64,000 nt of DNA from Phycisphaeraceae bacterium D3-23. Its GTDB lineage: Bacteria > Planctomycetota > Phycisphaerae > Phycisphaerales > Phycisphaeraceae. A program made the position numbers and the translations under genes. This document shows positions 34,631-42,438 of this stretch, piece by piece; position 1 is the first letter of the stretch; each line of letters starts with the position of its first letter. Under the pieces are notes generated by a model. It made no database searches, was not told the origin of the DNA, and was given only the letters and a program-made list of their open reading frames with translations. Where the stretch lies: NCBI GenBank assembly GCA_039555135.1, contig CP114179.1, positions 3,410,001 through 3,474,000 of the forward strand. The letters run 5' to 3'.

Positions 34631-36130
34631 CTAGCGGCGCTGTCGCTCGGCGGCTTGGGCTTCGGTGGCGAGGCCTTCGTCGCCTTGGCTGTGCATCCAT
34701 GCCTGGAGTTGTGTGTGCATGTCGCGGAGGCGTTGGGCGTGGTCGGGGGTATCGGCCAGGTTTTTGAGGAGTGCGGGGTCGGCTTGGGTGTCGTAGAGCT
34801 CGAACTCGGGTCGGTTCTTGTAGATGTCGATGCGGGCGGCGAGGGCGGGGTCATCCTCGGCGGCGACGAGCCAGTCGTCCCAGACCACTGTGTCGCGGGA
34901 GTGGAAGATGTTCTGGAAGGGCTCGTTGCCGGCGTTGAGGTTCCAGACCATGAGCCAGCGTTCGTCGCGGACGGAGCGGATCGGGTAACTCTCCGAGCCG
35001 TTGATGATGCCGCGGGTGGTTTGGATGCCGTAGGCGAGGTCGCGGTGGGTGTTTCGTTCGCCGTAGAGGATGTCGGCGAAGCTTCGGCCGTCAAAGCCAT
35101 TGCCGCCGTCGGGGGCACCACCGACGCCGCACTCGGTGGCGCGGGGGTCGCCGCCTGCGATTTCGATGAGGGTGGGCGTGATGTCGACGTACTGCACGAT
35201 GGCGTCGGTGCGTTGGCCAGCGGGGATGCGGCCGGGGAGCCGCGCGACCATGGCGGTCCGGAGGCCTTGATCCCAGCAGGTCCACTTGCCGCCGAAGGGT
35301 ACGTGGGCGGCGCCTTGTTCGGATGTGAAGATCACCAGTGTTTTTTCGGCCAGCGCGAGGGTGTCGAGGACATCCATCAGCATGCCGACCTCGGCGTCGA
35401 GCATCTCGACCTCGGCGTAGTAGAGACTTAGTTGGCTGCGTGTGTCGGGCGAGTCGATCAGGTGTGCGGGGACTTCCAGCGAGTCGGGGGGGAAGTGTGT
35501 CGGGTCTCCGACGCTGAAGGGGCGGTGCGGCTGGTTGGAGGCGTAGTAGAGGCACCACGGCTGGTCGCCCGCATCTTCGATGAACGCGGACACGCGCTCT
35601 GCCAGGCGGGGGAGTCGTTCGGGCAGCCCCTCCTGATGGGGCAGCCTGCCTAGATGCTCGAAGGGGTAGCTTGATGCTGGGTTGTAGTGTCGTTTGCCGA
35701 TCTGTGCGGTGCGGTAGCCCAACGCGCCCAAGTGGGTAGGCAGACTGTGAACACCGTCGTACACCCGGCTGTGATTAGGCCAGGCCCCGCTGCGTACTGG
35801 CCAAAGCCCGGTCAACATCTGCTGGCGTGTCGGCGAGCACATCGCGGTGCTGGTGAAAGCGGCGTCGAAGCAGAGGCCTTCTTCCGCGAGGCGGTCGATG
35901 TTGGGTGTGCGGACCTGGGCATTGCCCATGCAGCCCAGGTCACCCCAGTAAAGGTCGTCCGCCAGGATAATCACGATGTTCGGCGGCGTGGTGGTGGATT
36001 CCAGCACGTCGGCGGACTGCGCGTCAGCGCCATGCGTTTGGGCTGGCAACGATCGTGATCCGCATGCGAGTATCGAGAGCACGAAGGTCAGAACGACCCC
36101 AAAGCTACAGATGCGTAAGTGGACTGTCAT
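34631..36130 (-). CDS. Sulfatase, probable lipoprotein
   Basis: This type I sulfatase (499 residues from ATG 36130) would remove sulfate esters, probably from algal or marine polysaccharides. The formylglycine motif is CSPTR in STAMCSPTRQQMLTG. Metal ligands appear in NIVIILADDLYWGDLG and in the GKRH segment. The signal reads LTFVLSILACG, with a lipobox Cys, so it is likely anchored outside the cell. An ATG at 36157 would put nine residues before the signal. It is flanked by duplicated DNA (34411-34630 and 36209-36415), which suggests insertion. It needs a formylglycine-generating enzyme, not found in the window. Confidence 0.93.
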   Translation of the reverse strand: MTVHLRICSFGVVLTFVLSILACGSRSLPAQTHGADAQSADVLESTTTPPNIVIILADDLYWGDLGCMGNAQVRTPNIDRLAEEGLCFDAAFTSTAMCSPTRQQMLTGLWPVRSGAWPNHSRVYDGVHSLPTHLGALGYRTAQIGKRHYNPASSYPFEHLGRLPHQEGLPERLPRLAERVSAFIEDAGDQPWCLYYASNQPHRPFSVGDPTHFPPDSLEVPAHLIDSPDTRSQLSLYYAEVEMLDAEVGMLMDVLDTLALAEKTLVIFTSEQGAAHVPFGGKWTCWDQGLRTAMVARLPGRIPAGQRTDAIVQYVDITPTLIEIAGGDPRATECGVGGAPDGGNGFDGRSFADILYGERNTHRDLAYGIQTTRGIINGSESYPIRSVRDERWLMVWNLNAGNEPFQNIFHSRDTVVWDDWLVAAEDDPALAARIDIYKNRPEFELYDTQADPALLKNLADTPDHAQRLRDMHTQLQAWMHSQGDEGLATEAQAAERQRR

Positions 36131-36198
36131 ACTGCTTATCTTAATCGTGCAACACAACTAAACAAAGTTAGAGATTCAGGATTGCGTTCGCGGTGCGC

Positions 36199-37308
36199 CT
36201 ATCGGTCGTCCCCGTTCTCTTCCCCCGCTTCGCTGACGAGGACGTTGGTGCTGAGTTGGTCGTGGGTGCGTTGGTGGAGGGAGTCGTCTTTCATCTTGTC
36301 GCGGGCGCGTTCGATTTTTTTGAGCGAGCCCTTCTTGACGTAGGCGAGGTGGCAGACCGGGTCGCCGGGGGCGACGGAGGGGAGGGTGGTCATGCCCAGG
36401 ACGACGCCGTCGCGGGGGGCGGTGATGGTGTTGTGCTCGTGGCCGAGGAGGGAGGTGTTGGTGGCGATGGGGTCGTCTTTTTTGATGATGTCGCCGGGGC
36501 CGACGTGGAAGGCGAGGAACCCGCCGTGCTGGGCGCGGACCCACTGGGTTTTGTCGGCCTCGAGCACGTAGGTGGGTTCGGTGGGTTGGCCGTCGGCCAT
36601 GCCGAGGTGGATGAGGCAGTTGTGGACGCCGCGGAGGGTGTATTCGACGACGGTGGGCTCGACCTTCCAGACCTCGCCGGCTTCGAGGATTAGGGTGGGG
36701 CAGCCGGCTTCGCAGGCGGCGCGGCGGAGCGAGCCCTTGGGGGCTTTGCTGGAGAGGATGAGTTCGGTGCCGAAGGCGCGGGCGAAGGGGGCGAGTTTGG
36801 GGTCACGCAAGTTGGCGCGGACGTTGGGGAAGTTGGTGCGACGGACGGCGGCGGTGTGGAGGTCGATGCCGAAGTCGCAGCGCTGGACGACCTGGGTGAA
36901 GAGGGCGTGTGCGAGTCGGCTGGCGAGGGAGCCGGTGGGGGAGCCGGGGAAGGAGCGGTTGAGGTCGCGGCGGTCGGGGAGGTAGCGGGAGTGTCTTTCG
37001 AAGCCCAAGAGGTTGACGACGGGGACGAGGACGAGGGTGCCGCGGGTGAGGGCGAAGGCGGGTTCGGCGATGAGTTGTCGGATAGCGCCGGTGCCGTTGA
37101 TCTCGTCGCCGTGGACGGCGGCGGAGACGAAGACGGCGGGGCCTGGTTTTTTGGCGCGTCGGATGTGGAGGGGGATGTCGATGTCCATCCCGGCGTAGGA
37201 CTCGGAGACGGTGATGGCGACGTCGGCGGAGTCGCCGGGGGGGATGTGGCGATCGGCCCATTGGCCGATGTCGGTGGGGGTGTTGTTGGGTTTGTCTGGG
37301 TTTGACAT
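36199..37308 (-). CDS. Succinylglutamate desuccinylase/aspartoacylase family zinc hydrolase
   Basis: The 369-residue protein has the M14-like AstE/AspA zinc site: VSAAVHGDEINGTGAIRQL with the His and Glu ligands, LDLNRSFPG-type RRDLNRSFPGSP, and the third ligand in FGIDLHTAAV. The C-terminal domain is beta-rich (VRAQHGGFLAFHVGPGDIIK). In other bacteria similar genes lie beside rimK-type ligases, as here with rimK 230 bases upstream, which suggests an amide-forming and amide-cleaving set; the substrate is unknown. A degenerate copy of its 3' end lies at 34411-34630. Confidence 0.9.
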   Translation of the reverse strand: MSNPDKPNNTPTDIGQWADRHIPPGDSADVAITVSESYAGMDIDIPLHIRRAKKPGPAVFVSAAVHGDEINGTGAIRQLIAEPAFALTRGTLVLVPVVNLLGFERHSRYLPDRRDLNRSFPGSPTGSLASRLAHALFTQVVQRCDFGIDLHTAAVRRTNFPNVRANLRDPKLAPFARAFGTELILSSKAPKGSLRRAACEAGCPTLILEAGEVWKVEPTVVEYTLRGVHNCLIHLGMADGQPTEPTYVLEADKTQWVRAQHGGFLAFHVGPGDIIKKDDPIATNTSLLGHEHNTITAPRDGVVLGMTTLPSVAPGDPVCHLAYVKKGSLKKIERARDKMKDDSLHQRTHDQLSTNVLVSEAGEENGDDR

Positions 37309-37347
37309 GTGGTGGGTTCAGGGAGTGCTCGGGAACTCGGAGGAGTT

Positions 37348-37523
37348 TAACCACGAAGGCACGAAGGGCACGAAGGGAGGCAGGGATCAGATTGGCCACG
37401 AAATGGCACATAACGCACAAGGAATGTGCCGTTCGATCCTGTTCTCAAGTTTGTGTTCTTTGTGCTTTTTCGTGGCTAGTTTCCGGCTTGTCTTCCTTCG
37501 TGTCCTTCGTGCCTTCGTGGTTA
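37348..37523. repeat. MITE-like 176-bp element, CACGAAGG family
   Basis: The ends (37348-37380 and about 37491-37523) form a near-perfect inverted repeat starting TAACCACGAAGGCACGAAGG. A second inner pair, GGCCACGAAA with its complement, lies further in. There is no gene inside. It lies between rimK and the AstE/AspA-family gene. Confidence 0.82.
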
Positions 37524-37538
37524 CAACTGTGCGCCGTA

Positions 37539-38747
37539 TTACGGCGTGTCTTGGAGGGAGTCGACGAGGCCCTGGTCGAGTTTTTGGACTTTGGGTTTGC
37601 GTTTGCGTTGGCGTTTTTCGGGGACGAGGCCGCGCATGGAGTCGAGCTTGCCGTAGCAGAGCAGGCGGTCGCCCGCTTCGAGCTCGCGTGAGCCCTTGGG
37701 GTTGGAGATGACAGACTTGTCGCGGTTGAGGGTGAGGACGGAGATGTCTTTGTCGCGGAGGCCGGAGGCGTCGATGGTTTTGCCGATCATGTCCGAGCCC
37801 TCGGGGACGCTGATCTCGGCGACGCCGTAGCTGGCGGAGACGGTGAGTCGTTGTCGGACGTCGATGTCGGGGAAGTCGACGCGTGCGGCCATGTAGTCGA
37901 CGATGACGCCGGCGATGTCGAGGCCGGTCGCGCCCTCGATGCCTTCGAGGCCTGGCGAGGAGTTGACCTCCATGACCTGCGGGCCGGAGTTGCTTTCGAG
38001 GAGGTCGACGCCGGCGACGCGGAGGCCGAGGATCTGCGCGGCGCGGACGGCGGTTTCTTCGTACTCGGGGGAGAGGGTGATGGCTTCGGTCTTGCCGCCG
38101 CGGTGGACGTTGCTGCGGAACTCGGTGCCTTGGGCGACGCGGCGCATGGCGGCGACGACGCGGTCGCCGACGACGAAGGCGCGGACGTCTTTGCCCTTGC
38201 TCTCGGCGACGAACTGCTGGATGAGGACGTTTTGTTTTGCGCCGTGGAGGGTTTCGACGATGGCCTCGGCGACCTTTTCGGTCTCGGCGAGGATGACGCC
38301 GATGCCTTGGGTGCCTTCGAGGACTTTGATGACGACGGGCGCGCCGCCGACGCGTTCGATGGCGGGCAGGGCGTCTTTGCGGTCGCGGACGAAGGCGGTG
38401 AGCGGGATGCCGATGTCGTGCTTGCTGAGGATCTGGAGCGAGCGGAGCTTGTCGCGGGAGTTGGAGATGCCGTTGGCGGAGTTGGGGGTGTAGACGTCCA
38501 TCTGCTCGAACTGCCGGACGACGGCGGTGCCGAAGTAGGTGAGCGAGGCGCCGATGCGGGGCATGATGGCGTCGTACTGGGTGAGCTGCTTGCCGCGGAA
38601 GTAGAGGTCGGGGTCGGCGTGTGCGAGCTCGATGGCGAAGCGGAGGGTGCTGAGGACCTTGACCTTGTGGCCGCGCTGCTCGGCGGCTTGGCGGAGGCGC
38701 ATCGTGCTGTAGCACTTGGGGGCGGTGGAGAGGATGCCGAGTTTCAT
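37539..38747 (-). CDS. rimK: RimK-family ATP-grasp ligase with C-terminal RCK_C-like domain
   Basis: Residues 1-300 match RimK, which adds glutamate to ribosomal protein S6 in E. coli: MKLGILSTAPKCYSTMRLRQ, the ATP-grasp core VVIKVLEGTQGIGVILAET and MEVNSSPGLEGIEGATG. E. coli RimK ends at 300; here residues about 305-375 add a TrkA-C/RCK_C-like domain (GVAEISVPEGSDMIGKTI), followed by a basic tail. That domain usually binds a small ligand and may regulate the ligase. The Zn-protease gene just upstream on the same strand (38890-39363) is the usual partner. Confidence 0.93.
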   Translation of the reverse strand: MKLGILSTAPKCYSTMRLRQAAEQRGHKVKVLSTLRFAIELAHADPDLYFRGKQLTQYDAIMPRIGASLTYFGTAVVRQFEQMDVYTPNSANGISNSRDKLRSLQILSKHDIGIPLTAFVRDRKDALPAIERVGGAPVVIKVLEGTQGIGVILAETEKVAEAIVETLHGAKQNVLIQQFVAESKGKDVRAFVVGDRVVAAMRRVAQGTEFRSNVHRGGKTEAITLSPEYEETAVRAAQILGLRVAGVDLLESNSGPQVMEVNSSPGLEGIEGATGLDIAGVIVDYMAARVDFPDIDVRQRLTVSASYGVAEISVPEGSDMIGKTIDASGLRDKDISVLTLNRDKSVISNPKGSRELEAGDRLLCYGKLDSMRGLVPEKRQRKRKPKVQKLDQGLVDSLQDTP

Positions 38748-38785
38748 GGGGGGGTGCTTCTTTCGTGGGGGGTGGCGATACGAAC

Positions 38786-38881
38786 GGTGGGGCGGGCATC
38801 TTGCCCGCCGTCAGGCCGGAGGCCTGAGTTGTGAGCGGTCACGGCTTCGCCGCGATGGCGGGCTGGAATCCCGCCCCACCT
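38786..38881. repeat. REP-like palindrome between Zn-protease gene and rimK
   Basis: The ends, GGTGGGGCGGGCATC and its partner near 38858-38881, face each other and enclose two further small palindromes. It is the same design as 8779-8870 with different words. It starts nine bases after the upstream stop codon. Confidence 0.78.
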
Positions 38882-38889
38882 TTTCGGGT

Positions 38890-39363
38890 TTAGGCGGTGT
38901 CGGGCTTGCGCTTCTTTTTCTTCTTCCGCCGCTTCTCGCTGGCGAGGTAGGCGCTCGACACATCGACGACGAAGTCGCGTTTGAGCGCCGTCCGCCCGAG
39001 CAGCATCCGGCAGAGCATGCCCTTGCGGCAGACGAGTGTGATCTCGATCTCCTTCTCGACCCCGCCCAGCCGCATGGTGGTCTTCACGACCGGCCGGCGC
39101 TGGCGTTTGCCCGAGGACGGCTTGACGACCGCCTCGCGCACGAGCGGGGCCTCGACAAAGACCGTGCGCATCTTCGGCCGCTCGCGGATGACGACCTCGA
39201 AGCGCGCGGTCCCGTCGTCGAGCTCTTCGTACTCGGCCACATGGATCGCGCTGGTCCGCGCCCCGGTATCGACCTTGACGCGGACCCGGTCGATCCCCCA
39301 GTCCGGCAGCGCGATGTACTCGCGCCAGCCAACGGGGATCGGGGTGGGGGGAGTTTCAGGCAT
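38890..39363 (-). CDS. RimK-associated retropepsin-like 'ATP-dependent Zn protease' family protein
   Basis: The 157-residue protein has the DUF785/Zn_protease pattern: VDTGARTSAIHV with the aspartate loop and a late MLLGRTALKRDF, both typical of retropepsin-like folds. In Pseudomonas a relative (RimB) removes glutamates added by RimK; the adjacency to rimK supports such a pair. The tail is extremely basic (KRRKKKKKRK). ATG 39363 is preferred over the GTG at 39372. Confidence 0.88.
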   Translation of the reverse strand: MPETPPTPIPVGWREYIALPDWGIDRVRVKVDTGARTSAIHVAEYEELDDGTARFEVVIRERPKMRTVFVEAPLVREAVVKPSSGKRQRRPVVKTTMRLGGVEKEIEITLVCRKGMLCRMLLGRTALKRDFVVDVSSAYLASEKRRKKKKKRKPDTA

Positions 39364-39507
39364 GGATAACACAATCGTAGTCCTACTAGATGACTAGCTA
39401 GTATATGCTTTTTGTGACCTGTTGATAGGTAATGTAGTTTTCTCGGCCTAGAAGAATGTTAGACTGGATTTGTCACTGGTGCTCATAACTTCGGACGGGA
39501 AAGCCAC

Positions 39508-40383
39508 ATGCCACGCACTTTCAGTCATGTCGATCAGAAGCTCGCCGAATCGGAGTTTTTTCTTGAAAGAGTGCGTGACAGCGACTGCGACTCTTTCGGT
39601 ATCAGATGCTATGTGAGTGCGTTTGCCAGCAGCGCTAGGAGCGTTACATTTGCACTCCAGTCGAGTATGACTGGCGTTAAGGGCTTCGGTAGTTGGTACA
39701 AGAGGAAGCAGGAAAATCTGAGGGGTGACAAGTTAGCCAGGTTTTTTCATGAGTTTCGTAGAATCAATCAACATGTCGGCGACAACTTAGTGAAGGGGTT
39801 TAGTAGCTCCCCTGGAAATGCTCCACGGTACTCGTTTCACCCTACGCAGGATGTACCGTGGGTGCCTCAAGAAGATGTCGCTACTGCTTGCCAATCCTAT
39901 TTTGTTGTTGTTTTGTCGACGGTATTCGATTGCTACATCGATTTTGGCCCAGAGATAGACGCGCAGCAGAGATACACTCATGACTACTTTGTGTCTCAAG
40001 GGAAAACTATAGAAGATGCGGAAGAGGAACTAGGGTATCCTCGGGGCTGGACGGATATTGGCAAACCCGACTTAGAGCCATACCGATGGGAGTTGTTGCG
40101 GCGTCAAGCTCCAGGCTGTGAAATCAACCATTTGTTCGATCACTACTTGGATAAGGTCACTCCGTGTATCGAAAAGTTGCCGCCGCTGAAACTGACTGTT
40201 GAAGACGGTTGGTATGACTCTCCACTTGGTGGGAAAGTGTATATTCCTGAGGAGTTTCGCATCGGCAATGATGCGAAAGCAAGCTACGCAGCGTATACCA
40301 AATCACTGCAGGAAACAGACAGAAATCGTAGAGCCTCGATTTCGGGTGATGACGGATCTGTAGACCTGTTTTTTGATGAGTAG
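39508..40383 (+). CDS. Low-G+C orphan protein of unknown function
   Basis: The 291-residue protein starts MPRTFSHVDQKLAESEFFLE. An internal stretch, YVSAFASSARSVTFALQSSM, resembles a helical segment seen in HEPN-like proteins, but I cannot confirm the family. No catalytic motif is evident, and the end is acidic (GSVDLFFDE). Third positions are visibly AT-richer than in all its neighbours, and so is the 140-base upstream gap, which points to recent transfer. It ends four bases before the convergent hflX stop. Confidence 0.75.
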   Translation: MPRTFSHVDQKLAESEFFLERVRDSDCDSFGIRCYVSAFASSARSVTFALQSSMTGVKGFGSWYKRKQENLRGDKLARFFHEFRRINQHVGDNLVKGFSSSPGNAPRYSFHPTQDVPWVPQEDVATACQSYFVVVLSTVFDCYIDFGPEIDAQQRYTHDYFVSQGKTIEDAEEELGYPRGWTDIGKPDLEPYRWELLRRQAPGCEINHLFDHYLDKVTPCIEKLPPLKLTVEDGWYDSPLGGKVYIPEEFRIGNDAKASYAAYTKSLQETDRNRRASISGDDGSVDLFFDE

Positions 40384-40387
40384 ACTT

Positions 40388-41725
40388 TCAGGAGCCCCAC
40401 CCGTTCCCGCTTGGGTCGTGCTTGCCGTCCCACTGCGCCTGGGTGCCTTGGGACTTGAGCATGGCGAGTTGGCGGTCGCCGATGCGGGCCTTGAGGGTGA
40501 CGTGGTCGGGGCCGTAGTCGCGGTTCAAGATGACGGCTCGGTTCTCGAGGAAGTTGAGGGTCTTGCCGTCGGCGTGGGGGATGGTGAAGTCGAGGGTCTT
40601 GGTCTGGCCACGCGAGGCGGTGCGGACGCGCTCGACGAGCCGGTCGATGCCGACGCCGGTCTTGGCGCTGATGGCGAGTGCGCCGGGGTGTTCGCGGGTG
40701 AGCAACAACAGCTCGGCGTTGTCGTCGAGCTTGTCGGCCTTGTTCAGGACAAGCAGGCGTTCGTTGTCTTTCGCGCCGATGTCGTCGAGGACTTCGTAGA
40801 CCGTTTCGAGCATGCGCTTGGCGTTGGGGTCGGCGGCGTCGAGGACGATCAAGAGCAGGTCGGCGTGGACGGCTTCTTCGAGGGTGGCTTTGAAGGAGGC
40901 GACGAGGTGGTGGGGGAGGTTTCGCACGAAGCCGACGGTGTCGGAGAGCATGACCTCGTCGCCATCCCCGAGTTTCCAGACGCGGGTGCGGGTGGAGAGG
41001 GTCGCGAAGAGTTTGTCGTCGGCGTAGGCGCCGCCCTGGGTGACGGTGTTGAAGAGTGTGGACTTGCCGGCGTTGGTGTAGCCGACGACGCCGACGGTGT
41101 AGTGGTCGAGGTTGCGTGCGGCGACCTCGCGGGTCTTGCGGGACTGGACCTCGGCGATCTCGCGTTGGAGCTGGGCCTTTTTGCGTTGGACGATGCGGCG
41201 GTCGATCTCGAGCTGTTGTTCGCCCGGGCCGCGGGTGCCGATGCCGGTCGGCGCGCCGCCGGTGATGGTGTCGAGGTGGGTCCACATCGCGCGGAGGCGG
41301 GGATAGGTGTATTGGAGCTGGGCGAGTTCCACTTGCAAGCGGGCCTCGGCGGTGCGGGCTCGGGCGGCGAAGATGTCGAGGATCAGCTCGCTGCGGTCGA
41401 GGACTTTGCACTCGACCTGTTCTTCAACCTTCGCGATCTGCGAGGGCGACAGGTCGTTTTCAAACAGCACGACCTCGGCCTCGTGGAACTTGACCATCTC
41501 GGCGAGCTCGGCGACCTTGCCCTTGCCGATGAACGTCGCGGCGTCGGGCTTGGTGCGCTTCTGCATCAGCTCGTCCATGACGACCGCGCCCGCCGTATCG
41601 GCGAGGGAGCGCAGCTCGCCCAACGGGTCGTGCGGGTCCAGCCCGTCATTGGGGAGTAGCGCCGCGACGAGCACAGCACGTTCGGTCGCGACGGCGACGT
41701 TGTTCTCGCGTTGTCCTTGTTCCAA
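40388..41725 (-). CDS. hflX: Ribosome-associated GTPase HflX
   Basis: The 445-residue protein has the HflX N-terminal domain (KPDAATFIGKGKVAELAEMV), the glycine-rich linker (GGAPTGIGTRGPGEQQLEID), and the G domain with G1 GYTNAGKST, G3 DTVGF and G4 NKAD. HflX splits stalled 70S ribosomes under stress in other bacteria. The length fits the family (about 425). It is transcribed alone and converges on the low-G+C orphan gene. Confidence 0.96.
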   Translation of the reverse strand: MEQGQRENNVAVATERAVLVAALLPNDGLDPHDPLGELRSLADTAGAVVMDELMQKRTKPDAATFIGKGKVAELAEMVKFHEAEVVLFENDLSPSQIAKVEEQVECKVLDRSELILDIFAARARTAEARLQVELAQLQYTYPRLRAMWTHLDTITGGAPTGIGTRGPGEQQLEIDRRIVQRKKAQLQREIAEVQSRKTREVAARNLDHYTVGVVGYTNAGKSTLFNTVTQGGAYADDKLFATLSTRTRVWKLGDGDEVMLSDTVGFVRNLPHHLVASFKATLEEAVHADLLLIVLDAADPNAKRMLETVYEVLDDIGAKDNERLLVLNKADKLDDNAELLLLTREHPGALAISAKTGVGIDRLVERVRTASRGQTKTLDFTIPHADGKTLNFLENRAVILNRDYGPDHVTLKARIGDRQLAMLKSQGTQAQWDGKHDPSGNGWGS

Positions 41726-41814
41726 GGGGGTTCCTGGTCGGGGGTCTCAATGGCGGGATCGGCGCGTCACGGTTTCCCGCCGGTGCGGGCTAGGCAGGGC
41801 GTAGCATGTCTTGC

Positions 41815-41958
41815 ATGGTGACAGGCAACATACCCCGTGGCATGGCTCCCGACGGCGTCGGCTGCTTCGGGCTGCTGCTGATGATCATAGTCGCCCTGTC
41901 GTGCGGCGGGGTCTTGTTCTGGCTGATGTGGGCCAGCTTGGCCGAGTTTCAGGTATGA
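41815..41958 (+). CDS. Putative 47-residue membrane peptide
   Basis: The frame reads MVTGNIPRGMAPDGVGCFGL followed by one strongly hydrophobic helix (LLMIIVALSCGGVLFWLMW) and a short tail. Coding bias agrees with the frame, but no ribosome site is obvious. It stands between the hflX and HNH genes, both on the other strand. It may be a small membrane protein or chance. Confidence 0.4.
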   Translation: MVTGNIPRGMAPDGVGCFGLLLMIIVALSCGGVLFWLMWASLAEFQV

Positions 41959-42011
41959 ACGGCATTGGACGGGATCGCGCTTCGGCCCGCAACTCTCCAA
42001 AAACTACGGCC

Positions 42012-42344
42012 TCATCGTGCGCGTGGCCGGTGGACGCCGATGCGGCGGCCGGGCTTTTGCTTACTGGCCCAGGCGACGAAGCGGGCGATGTCGGGGTGGG
42101 CGGCGATATCGTCGAGGGTGTTGTAGTGCTGTTCGAGTTGTTTCTCGGTGAGCGTGGCGTGGACGGTGTTGTGGCAGGGTCGGCACAGCATGGCGATGCG
42201 CCCGGTGCGCTCTTCCAGGGTGAAGCGTTTTTTGCAGGAGGGTTGGCGGTGGCGTTTGCGCGGGATGAGGTGGTGCCGGGTGAGTTCGAGGCCGGCGCGT
42301 TGGCACAGGGCGCAGCGGGGCGGGTTGGTGTCGGGGGTGGTCAT
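42012..42344 (-). CDS. HNH endonuclease domain protein
   Basis: The 110-residue protein is a lone HNH fold: CALCQR (Cys pair 1), TRHHLIPRK (His-His core), and AMLCRPCHNTVHATL with the second Cys pair and final His. The rest is a basic tail. Single-domain HNH proteins occur in many bacteria; whether this is a restriction, repair or other nuclease cannot be told, as no methylase or intron lies near it. Confidence 0.85.
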   Translation of the reverse strand: MTTPDTNPPRCALCQRAGLELTRHHLIPRKRHRQPSCKKRFTLEERTGRIAMLCRPCHNTVHATLTEKQLEQHYNTLDDIAAHPDIARFVAWASKQKPGRRIGVHRPRAR

Positions 42345-42371
42345 GGGGCTGCACTGGATTGGGCGTAAGCA

Positions 42372-42392
42372 CCCACGGATAAAATCCGTGGG
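42372..42392. repeat. Short perfect hairpin between kinase and HNH genes
   Basis: A nine-bp stem (CCCACGGAT, loop AAA) lies between the kinase stop and the HNH start, 46 bases past the kinase. There is no U run on the minus strand; it could be a weak terminator or REP scrap. Confidence 0.5.
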
Positions 42393-42438
42393 CTTCGGTT
42401 TAGTTTACAAATCGTTCGCGGCGCGATGCGGCTAAAAC

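Noticed and set aside
42012-42344. Homing endonuclease of an intron or intein
   Set aside because: The HNH gene stands free; no split host gene or intron structure surrounds it.
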